DNA from: Hyposmocoma kahamanoa
Lineage: Eukaryota > Arthropoda > Insecta > Lepidoptera > Cosmopterigidae
Direction: 5' to 3'
Assembly: GCF_003589595.1 (NCBI RefSeq)
Contig: NW_020653772.1
Location: 775,762-839,761, forward strand
DNA: 64,000 nucleotides
The translations under genes were made by a program, and so were the position numbers. The notes under the pieces were generated by a model that saw only the letters and a program-made list of their open reading frames with translations, did not search any database and was not told the DNA's origin. Shown piece after piece: positions 54,436 to 64,000 of this stretch (positions are counted from its first letter, which is position 1; every line of letters begins with the position of its first letter).

Positions 54436-55325
54436 AATGTAACTACTTCGCGTGCCCAATATAATATAAAATCGCCATATCATATGAAACCAGCCGTTGT
54501 CTGACTGATTGTAGTGACCAGCACCGAAGCTCAGAAAGTGGTCTGCCACCGCAGATCCATTGACATCTTTAGTTCTTCATGGATCGAATATGCTCAGCTA
54601 GCCTAGTAGCCACGTTCCGTCTCGTTTCGCCGCAGTCACAGGGAACCATATAGACACCGGGGACCCCCAGAAGGTGTCTGTCCTTTGGAGAGGACGGAAT
54701 ATTTTCTTGATGCTGTACCTTCGGCGTAACAAGTTTCCAATCACATCCGTCACCTCCCCGACATAAGGTAAGTACGCTTCCGCTCTCTCTACCGACGCTG
54801 GTCGAGGCCTCGTTCATGCATTTGCCACACGCCAACTTTGTTTCCACTTGTAACCGTTACCAACCAATACATCCTTCACATGATTTAGCTCAGCATCTAT
54901 GTAATCCGGGTCGCAAAGTTTCAAAGCTCTATTAATGAGCGTCCGCGGACCTGAGGCTAAATGTGCCGGGTGGTGATGTGAATCCGCTCTCAGGTATCTA
55001 TCCGTGTGCGTTAGTTTCCGATACACCGCATGAGATAACCGACCGTTATGTTCACGTCTCACCAACACATTTAAGAAAGGAAGAACCACAAAAGTGAAGG
55101 TGATCATCGGGTGAACGCTGTTTAAGTGTGCCAATAGCGACTCTTTAGGCATAATGGCAAATACGTCATCTACATAGCGTCACCAGTATCTCGGTTCGAA
55201 TGGAATGTTCACCAGCGCAGTATCCTCAAACCATCCCATAAATATGTTAGCCACCACTGGAGCTATCGGTGATCCCATTGCTACGCCGCCGATTTGTAAA
55301 AAGTAACAATAGAGCACAGTAACAT
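54436..55325 (-). pseudogene. Penelope-like element: reverse transcriptase end and GIY-YIG endonuclease
   Basis: The minus strand reads GGVAMGSPIAPVVANIFMGW, then RYVDDVFAIM with the catalytic YVDD, preceded by an in-frame TGA. It continues NVLVRREHNGRLSHAVYRKL, THTDRYLRADSHHHP and LINRALKLCD. A GIY-YIG-like endonuclease follows (GVYMVPCDCGETRRNVATRL), then SAVADHFLSFGAGH after a frameshift. The order RT then GIY-YIG is diagnostic of Penelope-like elements. The N-terminal half is missing and the copy is dead. Confidence 0.88.
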
Positions 55326-55329
55326 TCAG

Positions 55330-56135
55330 CCGTCAGCAACTTGCATCGTTTGCGATAAAAATAGAAAAACCCGTAATATAGTTCATACTTAGTACTTTTG
55401 AATAGCTCTGAGCTATATGGACAACCCTTACGGTTTGTAGACAGGCTAGGGAAGCACTCCCAACGCTCAACGCCAGTCTATCTCGTAAATTAATCAAACT
55501 TGAAAGACAAGAGCTGCGCACTCTATCTGCCGCTCTAATGGGTCATGGTCCATACAATAAGCACCTTTTCAATTTAGGTATCACGGACAGCCCTCTATGC
55601 AGAGCGTGCATGGAGGGGGAGGAAACGGCCGCACACATCCTACTAGAGTGCTCCGGTGTGGCCAACTATAGGGCAAAGTACCTTGGAGTGCCGAGGTCGC
55701 TCCCCGAAGTCTTCAGAAAACCGAAGAGGCTGCTGAGATTCCTGGAGGAGCTTGGGTGGCACGAGTAGGATCCTGCACCCACCACACGCAAAATAGGCGC
55801 CCCGACGTCGAGTTGCGGAAACTAGCCCGTTGCACCAATACCAATACCAATTAGCTCTGAGCTATACCAATCAGGGTAATGAGAAATTTTGTGATATGAG
55901 TTGATCTTATATGGAACGGTAGAGTCAAGTGTGTTATTAATTAAATTGTAGAAAAGTTTGACTGCTTCATTCGTATCAGAAGATAGATAGACTTGGGACC
56001 AGTCGATACTAAATAGTTTTGTGTATAGATCTAAAAAGTATGCTTTTTTAAAATTTCTAAAGGGTCTCTCAAAATGAAGAGTGTGTCCGTCGTTATTATT
56101 TTTTAGCATGTTTTTGTACATGTCCAGATTTTTTT
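55330..56135 (-). pseudogene. Jockey-like ORF2 fragment split by a nested LINE
   Basis: The minus-strand frame from 56121 reads RPFRNFKKAYFLDLYTKLFS, DTNEAVKLFYNLIN and HKISHYPDWYSSEL. After removal of 55418-55851 plus one target copy it continues in frame FKSTKYELYYGFFYFYRKRC. This is the region between endonuclease and reverse transcriptase of a Jockey-like element. The outer copy has lost both ends. Confidence 0.82.
55418..55851 (+). pseudogene. 5'-truncated RNase H-type LINE with perfect 15 bp target duplication
   Basis: The plus-strand frame reads REALPTLNASLSRKLIKLER, TLSAALMGHGPYNKHLFNLG, SPLCRACMEGEETAAHILLE and LRFLEELGWHE, then stop (55768). This is the zinc-knuckle C-terminus of an RNase H-bearing LINE. 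The tail is ACCAATACCAATACCAAT. TAGCTCTGAGCTATA is present at 55403-55417 and again at 55852-55866. Confidence 0.93.
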
Positions 56136-56138
56136 ATA

Positions 56139-56385
56139 ACATCAAGCTACACGCCTGTCCATAACGGTTACAGTGTCACTAAGAGCTCTAAATTGCAAAG
56201 ATCAGAGGGGCACTACCACTGAGCCCGTTCACCTTGAGTCATAAGTTGATAAGTCCCATGTGCTTGTAATTTCACCAGCACCCTTACCCTTCAAAACCGG
56301 AACACAGTAATGCTGACATTACTGCGTACTGCGGCAGAAATAGGTAAGGTGGCAGTACTACCTTGAACGGAACTCTTTCTCTCTG
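56139..56385 (-). mobile_element. Dispersed repeat family A copy
   Basis: Near full length, lacking the extreme GCGCACGACTTGT end. Confidence 0.88.
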
Positions 56386-58341
56386 TAATTAAGTTAGTTT
56401 TAAAGATTTCTGCTCTATTATATTATATTTTTACTTAAATAGACTGAACTCCTTTGTCGCGGATAAAGCCGGAAGGGCTATGATAAACACAACATCGACA
56501 AACTAAAAAAAAATTGCGTTGCGAAATCATATCAGAAATTGTTGATAACACATCCGGATTAAATTATCTTTATCTGTACATTTTTTTCTAATCTTATTTT
56601 TCATTCTATTGGCACTTTCCTATTGTACTTTTACAGATTGGTAAACCTAAATTCGTAAAACCGTGTTCACTGATTGCGTAAATAGAAGGAAAAATTTGTT
56701 ACAGGTCACTAAGTCTGTAATTTTTTTAAACCACCTGTCATTGTAATTTCATTGAGCCTCCACTGACATTGACGTTAGATTGCAATTATAATAATATTTA
56801 ATATTCTACTAAAATCTAATTGCAATGGCAGTTGAGTGTCAATAGAGAGTCAGTGGAATGGCACCAAAAGCCGTAAAAGCTAGTAATAATAATAATAATA
56901 ATAATAAAGAACTTTATTTATCTACATTTACAAAACAATTTAGTCGTAAATAACATCACTTGTAGATACTGTGTAGATAAAAATGATAGAGTCTCAGCTT
57001 AAGCTGTTTTTCAGACTCTACCTTTTTGAAACTCGCTACATTTTAATCATAGTATTTGTCTCACGCGTCTCGAGTAGCTCCAAAAGATATCACAAAATAA
57101 TAATAAATATATAAATATACTCACTTAAAGTTATAATAAATCTATTGTCATTATAGTACCTGAGATGGATAAAATATTCCACCTAAAAATACTCAAATTT
57201 GGGGTTTAGGTAGAGATGAACAGCACCCACACGTAAAAATATAATTATGTGTTTGTATAAATAATTATGTGTGAGTAACCAGTGGTGCCAGATTTGGCGA
57301 TTTTCGCCATTTAGGCTCGATATGGTAACGTTGGAGACTTCTGCTACGCCAGATGCATTAGCTTGCTTTAGCAGCTTTGGCCGTTTGAATTCGTCTCTTG
57401 GTCTTTCATTCACTTCCGCCCTAGTTGGTAAATAAAGATCCGAGGTATACAAAATCGCTAACAAATTCAAGATCTGAGAGTTCTCCAGTCCTTTTTATCT
57501 TTTAATCAGCAATGTAATGTCAAATAAATTAATGATTAATAAACTATACCATCGAAGTGCCATCGATACGTCATTGAAGAGTAGAATACCAAACAAATAC
57601 AATGCCCGTTGAACAGTAACTCACAAGCAACTACTCTCAAGTGTCTATACAACCTCAACTGGCTTTGGTTGATGCTGCATAACTGTGAAGGTTTTGCATC
57701 AATCACTTTGGTAGTAAAATTGAGGGTATACTAGGGTAATGTGTCGAAGCAACGTGACTTCTTTAGTAGGTCACTGGATTGCATATTGAAGGAAATGTTG
57801 AGTAGGCATAATATTATTTATATTGTAATCATTGACATACAAATAAATGGACGACGGGTCTAATACAAAAACCACGAAAAAAATGTCCCAAGTCAACCTA
57901 TTTAAACGTAGTGACATGTAAAGGAATATGAAAAAGCTAAAACGTTGAATTTTAATTGTAATGTCATCGCAGTACTGTCTAATTTTGCTTGCTTCGCTGT
58001 CAGTCGAACAAACGAAGACTAAAGCGTGAATGACGCTCTGTATACGATTTTAACGCCCTGTAAGTTCGGACACTTTTTAGCGCGGACCCGACGTCCATAT
58101 AATTGTAAGTCAATGATTGTAATTGCGCTCTAGTTGCACCATGAACGAATAAACACACTATCTAAAATTAATCCTGTTTCACTACACGTCGCTAACCAGA
58201 TGACATCCCAACTACCTCACTGCACAACCAACCTAATATGAGAGTAATTCTTTGTATAAATAATTATGGCATTGTATTTGATATTATTATTTAACACAAC
58301 GACATTTATATACTTACTAGCGTACTAGATGCGGTGTTCCA
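56386..58341. other. AT-rich stretch, no supported gene
   Basis: An (AAT)n microsatellite lies at 56885-56912. A minus-strand ORF of 95 codons (57183-57470; LPTRAEVNERPRDEFKRPKL, then NASGVAEVSNVTISSLNG) has no recognised domain and overlaps a low-complexity stretch. It may be a fragment of an unknown element. Confidence 0.45.
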
Positions 58342-58343
58342 TA

Positions 58344-59964
58344 GGGTAAACCGGGTACAGTTGAAACAATTTATGAGCCGATCGTTGATGAAGTTGTATT
58401 AAATACAGGAGCGTGTTTCTATCTGTCAAAGGACAGTGATAATTTAGCACCCGATGTGTTATTTTTAGTACAAGATCAAAGGCCAATTTGTTTCAACCGT
58501 CCCCATACCAGAGTCGGTTGAAACGCAAGTAAGTAATACAAAGTATTAATATTATAATATTATACCACGTTTATTAATTATTACAGCGCCGTTTGACCGT
58601 CTCTAATTTATTATACTATTAAATTAACTATATTTTAGTCAGCCTTTTCACACAACTTAAAAGATTTGTAATCAGTCGTATAAGACACAGTTTACAATTC
58701 GTGCATTGTATCCATTTTTCGCCGGGTTTACTCTTTGAAAACGCAAACAAACAACAAGGCAGTACCACTTTCTCTTCTGATGATTCCATTCCTGTTGTGT
58801 AGTAGTATTTTTCCCTTTTGTGATATTTCTATGAAGTACTTTTATCACCATCAATATTTTCTAATTTGCTTTGCTTGCGTAGGTTTCAATCTACTTTCTT
58901 ATTTCTATCCCTCTGTCTCTTTCATATGTCCTTTCTTATCTCTAATTTCTCTGGAGTATCAGTGTGAATTATAGACTTTCTGGTTTTCAGCCTTCTAATT
59001 GCTTTTTTCCGGGGAGCTTTCGGTAATGATCGTACAGCCTTCGGCGTACATACAAAAGGAGTGCCAGAAGTGCAAGGTACGTCTCGAATCCGCGACTTCC
59101 GCAAAGGAAGAGTTAAGCACGTGTAGAAGGGTTTAGGTGAAGTTTGATGAATAGTGCTGCTATGAAGTCTAGATGGCGCATTCAAAGTTTCCGTACCTTC
59201 AAATAAAACTTTCCTGTTCAGTTCTCGGGACTGGTGAACTCTTTCAAATATTGATAGCCAGTTGTTGAGCCACCGTCTCTACTGGTGGTTCATTAATAAG
59301 AGAGAAGATAGTGGAGTAGTTTCATCATCAGATGTGCCAGTATTCCTTATAGGAACAGCCTCTGGCTCTATTGTAATTTCGGGATTTACTCTATCTGACG
59401 CCAGATGCAAGATGCATCTCGCTTTTATTTAGGAGCGAACAGTGGTTCACACCATGTTTCTCTGCCACATGCAACGAATCTTGTGCCTTTACTTCCTCGA
59501 AGGCATCTTTATACCGGTTCCGTCGAATTGTGCCCTCAAAGTCTTTCGAAGGCATCTAGGAAACAAGAAAATGAAATAAATTTGTTGTTTCAACCGTACC
59601 CACAAAAATTGTTTCAACCGTCCCACCTCTCTTTTAGGTACAAAGCCGTTTCTAGTTTGCGTGGCAATAATGACACATTAAAACTTATCATACTACCCTA
59701 TTCTGCAAGCTTCATTTCAAACACAAATATAAACTCAATAATTAGACTTCAATAATAATCACAATAACTGGAGAAATCTCCAAAGAAAAATGATTTTCAA
59801 AACATAAAAGGGCTTCCTATAAACAACGCAATGAGCGGTGAGCGATACAACAATATGACTCGTGTTGGGACTTATTGTCCGCTTCTTTCGCCGCTTGGAC
59901 CCCTCACCTTATCTCATATGGTTCGAAAGATATTTGCTCAGTTTCAACCGTACCCAGTTTACAC
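58344..59964 (-). mobile_element. pogo-type DNA transposon with terminal inverted repeats and TA ends
   Basis: The left end GGGTAAACCGGGTACAGTTG and the inverted right end GTGTAAACTGGGTACGGTTG match for about 25 bp. TA flanks both sides (58342-58343, 59965-59966). The minus strand carries transposase pieces. At about 59548-59400 an N-terminal helix-turn-helix has TIRRNRYKDAFEEVKAQDSL and VAEKHGVNHCSLL. At 59185-58990 a C-terminal stretch has VRSLPKAPRKKAIRRLK and TDTPEK. At 58740-58680 a PHD-like end has PGEKWIQCTNCKL. The central DDE domain is not visible, so the copy is internally deleted and inactive. Confidence 0.85.
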
Positions 59965-59966
59965 TA

Positions 59967-60519
59967 CATACGCTGTGTTTCACTGAAGTGCGATGAAAAC
60001 AGTGTGTTCCGATTACACAATAAGGGCAGCCGCGCGGCGACAACGCGATGTGAAGTGCGACCAAATTTTCTCATGCCTTTTCTTTATCCAGCCGATTGGA
60101 ATAACCGGCGGAACTGCCATCGCATATGGCAGGGTGTTGTTTTACATTCTCTATAAATTTTCAATTCAATTTTCATCCATCGTGGTTAATTTGAAAAATG
60201 AACATGTACACCTCACTAACCGTGACTGCAACCGAGCATGACTGCAGCGCGACTGTAGCCCGGCTGCAGCGCGTCTAGCAGCGGCAAATTTGAACGCGCG
60301 TCTTAACAGAGTAGGTATAATATGAATTAAATAGTTACTATGGCTACCTTATACAAAATGAAAAATATAAAAGACTAAAGTCCAAAGACCTTTGCCTTTC
60401 CGAAAGGAAAATTACATAACATAACATCAACAATTTCGAATTTGTTTTTCTTTTTAATACTATAATAATTACAAACAAGTTCCCATGTCTTTCTACGTTA
60501 GTTTTGATTATAGTGACCC
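59967..60519. other. No supported gene
   Basis: A short GC-rich imperfect repeat of GACTGCAGCGC-type units occurs at 60222-60275. Nothing else was assigned. Confidence 0.45.
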
Positions 60520-61074
60520 TCCCTACCGAGAAGGGTTCATCACCTGTGCGCGCACAGGAACCTTATAAGTTCAGGTTCTGAACCCAGATCAGCCAGTGTA
60601 CAGGGTTTTCACAGACCTCTGTCACTTGACTTCATCCGGTTCTTCAAGAGGCTAGTGCCTCGGGTGAGCCGCCTCGGGTGCACGTACAGTACCCTCCCTA
60701 TTTTCCAGATAGGTGCCGGAGCTGTAGGCACGCTCACTTCCCGTTGCGCATTGCACAGCTAGCGGTTGCCACCTCTAAGCCGTCGTTTCGGAGTCCGCTA
60801 CCAAACCTCCTCATTGATAGCGGAGCTGTAAGACACGCTCACTTCCCGACGCCTTGAAACGACGTTTCAGACCAGACCAGAGGATATCTAGCTTATCCTT
60901 TACTAGCTCTCCGGGCAAATGCCAGTCGCAGTGTCCTGCGACAATATCCGGACATAGCTTCCAGCTTAAAGGGCAACTCACGTGCCCCGGAAACATGCAA
61001 AACCGGGGCAGACAAACATGTCCGTCTCTGCAGCTAACACAAACCCCAGCAAGTCCATACCCAAGTCCGGGTCC
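60520..61074. repeat. GC-rich dispersed repeat family B, deleted copy
   Basis: Collinear with 43060-43700, including CCTGTGCGCGCACAGG, but lacks about 80 bp after GGGCAACTC and ends at CCAAGTCCGGGTCCT, where family A begins. Confidence 0.85.
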
Positions 61075-61312
61075 TACCTATTTCTGCCGCCAAGCAGTAA
61101 AGTCTGCATTACTGTGTTCGGTTTTGAAGGGTGAGGGTGCTGGTGAAATTACAGGTATATGGGACTTGTCAACTTATGTATCAGGGTGACGTTGCAGTGC
61201 CAATGCCTATAAGATCTTTGCGATTTAAAGCTCCGACTGGCATTGCAACTGTTATGGACAGGCGTGTAGATTACTAACAGGTGCACGACTTCGTCGTCCC
61301 GCCACTTTAATA
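61075..61312 (+). mobile_element. Dispersed repeat family A copy joined to family B
   Basis: Starts CCTATTTCTGCCGCCAAGCA, immediately after family B, and ends at the GTCCCGCCACTT region. Confidence 0.88.
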
Positions 61313-61538
61313 TCATAAAAAAGTAGGCACCTGGGTGCTAGCAAAATGAAAATTGCATATGCGTAGGCTTTACGTTAATTCCCCAATTATGGATAATGTC
61401 ATTGGTAAACAATTAATATTATCTGCCTACCTAGCTCATTCCCAATAGGTGTAGACTGTCACGTCTGTCCACGGTACTACGGTACTGATACTCTTTGACA
61501 AATTTTAATAAGTACTATTAGACTGAAGTCGTTGATTT

Positions 61539-61632
61539 AACACAAATAAAAAATTCTGTACATTTACAGGTCCCATGGTCAGTGCCGATTGATTTAGATC
61601 CAAAAGAAGTTTCATTTCCGATGCAACTTTGC
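61539..61632. mobile_element. MITE family D, degraded copy
   Basis: Keeps TTTACAGGTCCCATGGTCA and TTAGATCCAAAAGAAGTTTC, as in the copy at 2952-3085. Confidence 0.6.
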
Positions 61633-61856
61633 GACTACTTGGGTTATATCTTTGGTGGTAGTTGATATTGATATAGCAAAAACATAATACTGATAACACT
61701 TTCGATATAGGTGATAATTTTAAAAGGCGTTTCATAGTAGATTCACTTTACATGTTTGTTTTGTAATCAATTTTAAATTCTATTCTCTGTCAATTGAAGT
61801 TTAGTTTTTTTATTAGAATTTGACATGTACATAAAAATTATTAGTACAGAGTACTA

Positions 61857-62285
61857 AAAAAACCGCCCTTAAAAGTACGTGGAATTACGTCTATTTGCTA
61901 AGTTTTATTGAAATATCTCCTAGTTCGCCACTATAAAGGACTTGACACTGGAGACAATAAAAATCGGTTCTCACTACTCAAAGTATATTGAGAGAGAAAC
62001 GCCTTGAATTGGAGAAATAGCAAAATCAACCATTAAATTGAATTGCTCCTAAATTAAAGTTAGGCGCTATTTATAAAAATGAATCTTCATGCGTGAACAG
62101 CCACCCTTCTAGGTGGACGATTTTCTTCAAAATAAAATGGGACCACTATGGAAGTACCCCCTTTCCACCAAAAAAAAGAATCATGGAATTCGGTTCACAA
62201 ATACCGGAGTTATCGAGTAACATACATACAAAAAAAAAACATACAGACGAATTGAGAACCTCCTCCTTTTTTAAAGTCGGTTAAA
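61857..62285 (-). mobile_element. MITE family C, full-length copy
   Basis: The inverse of 46303-46730, with high identity over its length. Ends: AAAACCGCCCTTAAAAGTAC and AAAGTCGGTTAAAAATAA. Confidence 0.88.
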
Positions 62286-62522
62286 AATAAGTATACATTC
62301 ATGCACAATATTTATCGTGAAAAACGAAAAGGGAGGCCCAAAATGTGTAACTCTGATGTTGCTTATATCCATACACTGATTACTATACGGTGTGAAAACA
62401 CGATACCTAAAAATTTTCATTATAGAACAAAAACACAAATTTACCTCGAAATTTTACACGAAAACCGCTGTATTCCATGGGTACTTTATATATACCAATG
62501 ATTTTTTTAAATATCGGCTGGA

Positions 62523-62795
62523 AATGCGGTTACGGTCAATGGATTACGCTATCGAGAGATGTTAACAACTCAATTTTGGCGTATTATTGATGATATGGAT
62601 ATCGCTAACATGTGGTTTCAACAAGACGGTGCCACAAGTCACATAGTCACCGAAACAATGAATTTATTGCAAACCAAATTTCCCGATCGCATGCATTCAC
62701 AAAATTCAGCCGTTAAATGGCCAGCTGAATCATGCGATTTATTTTTAGTGAATTATTGTTTGACCACTGAATTATTTTTTACGGGGTTATGTTAA
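62523..62795 (+). pseudogene. Tc1/mariner-superfamily transposase, catalytic fragment
   Basis: The frame reads NAVTVNGLRYREMLTTQFWR, DIANMWFQQDGATSHIVTET, then FPDRMHSQNSAVKWPAESCD and stop. QQDGA-SH carries a catalytic Asp, and the WPAESCDL block is the usual last catalytic segment with one change. The N-terminal part is absent. Confidence 0.8.
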
Positions 62796-62799
62796 AGAC

Positions 62800-64000
62800 A
62801 GAGTCTAGTCTTAATACAAAAAAAAATGTAAACCATTGTCATCTAAATTTATTGTTTTATTTTGATTTACAAAACAAAGTTCTTGTTGAAAAAACCTTAC
62901 CATTGTTTTTAATACAGCTTGCCCTCCCTTTCTTCTTTATACTTCTAGAGAATCATTATTACGCGAGACTCGTGACGGAACTATCGAGTTTGGGCTCAAC
63001 GAATTGTTTAACTTGCAGATGGTATGGGTGAAGAAATATTATTTGCAGCGATGAACGTTATCTCTTGGAACGGCTTATCCTTTCTATTACAATAGGTTAA
63101 TAAAACCATACACACTTCTTTTACTTAAACTCGGATTTAACAATCGTGGTCCATTGGGTGTGCGTTACTCAAAAGGCGTTCTTTTTAAGGTAAAATACCG
63201 ATGCCGATTCTTTTGTTACTAATTCCACGTGCTATTTACGCATAAAGATTATCAAGTTTAGAATTAAGTGCCAATGCGTAACAGTATTTAAACTAGTTGC
63301 TTGCATTATACAGATGGCACGTGTGTTACCCAAACGGTTCACTATTTCCTATTGTATTATAAAGATGAAGCGATGAGACAAATCTGTGCAAATAATCGTT
63401 GAGTCTTTGGAGTATACTATGTTCTGCGGTGTTTAAAATTTACGAAATTGATAAACAAAATCCAGGTAAGTACTCACAACTTCTCATCCTTTTTAGGAAA
63501 TCGGTAAAATTTCTTATTTTTCTCCATAACTGTTGTCAAACATCCATTTACAATGCATTGTGAATATTGAATCGCTTGTGATTGGCTCCTCTTACACATT
63601 TTGAAAAGCTAATTAAACGTCTCACACTCAAACGTTTTTGACACTCAAAACGAAAAACAATATTATCGAAACAACAAAAAAAATGACTTTCATATTATTA
63701 CATGCGTAACAGAATTTCCAAATTTGAATTAATAATTCACAAAATATTAAACACAATCATCTTATTAAAACGAGAAAATATTTTTTCAACAAAAACAATG
63801 TCGAGTAAGCTTTCGCGCCCAACTACGGCATACGAATTTTTTTTTTTTCATTTTTTATTAAGGCTTTGGCAAAGCCATCAGCCTAAACATGAAGTTTAAA
63901 TATGTTTCTGTAAATATGGCCGCCACAAAGAGGACAGGCAATTTGAGGCGGCGTGCTTGGATTGACTCGGGATTCCTTAGAACGGGCCGATACGGGTATT
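62800..64000. other. AT-rich stretch, no supported gene
   Basis: Short frames only. The last 100 bases are GC-richer (GGCCGCCACAAAGAGGACAG) and may begin a feature that continues outside the window. Confidence 0.45.

Noticed and set aside
57183..57470. 95-codon minus-strand gene
   Set aside because: No recognisable domain, promoter or splice support, and part of the frame translates repeated ATAATTATGTGT sequence.
1..64000. CRISPR array, operon or prokaryotic-type defence system
   Set aside because: Introns, SINEs, LINEs and neuralized show a eukaryotic nuclear genome, and no regular spaced repeats were seen.

Overview
The window looks like insect nuclear DNA and most likely comes from a moth or butterfly. 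It is AT-rich and intron-bearing. It carries a recognisable neuralized gene and remnants of many insect transposon groups (Jockey/CR1-type, RTE-type and R1-clade LINEs, a Penelope-like element, tRNA-derived SINEs, and mariner, pogo, P and hAT-like DNA elements). Telomere-like TTAGG-type motifs serve as insertion sites. The lepidopteran assignment is an inference from repeat composition; no species can be named.

Two host genes are supported. On the + strand, five coding exons between 5608 and 11933 join in frame (1161 nt, 386 codons plus stop) into a C2H2 zinc-finger protein that I cannot name. Its last intron holds a 3.6 kb LINE whose ORF2 is uninterrupted. On the - strand, three exons (33774-33602, 31389-30301, 28843-28343) encode most of Neuralized, an E3 ubiquitin ligase of the Notch pathway, with two NHR domains and a C-terminal RING finger. 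Its N-terminal exons were not found.

The rest is almost entirely mobile DNA. Region by region: 0-5 kb has SINEs, a MITE and an RNase H LINE remnant. 5.6-12 kb is the zinc-finger gene. 12-24 kb has RTE debris, a 167 bp palindrome, an R1-type 3' end in TTAGG-like DNA and a hAT-type MITE with a perfect 8 bp duplication. 24-26 kb has a P-element-like transposase remnant. 28-34 kb is neuralized. 34-41 kb has GC-rich R1-clade LINE copies, two of them inside a transposon that carries an inverted telomere-like array. 43-52 kb has dispersed repeats and a nest of elements inside elements, including a P-like element with a THAP start. 52-56 kb has mariner, LINE and Penelope remnants with a clear nested insertion. 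58-60 kb is a pogo-type element with terminal inverted repeats and TA ends. 60-64 kb has further repeats and a Tc1/mariner remnant.

The most interesting signals concern transposon biology. Four R1-clade copies share a 3' UTR built from two hairpins, and each abuts the G-rich strand of a telomere-like or G-rich target. Two P-superfamily remnants are present. One short repeat family (called family A below) occurs about fifteen times in 64 kb. I saw no CRISPR array, operon or toxin system, and none would be expected here.
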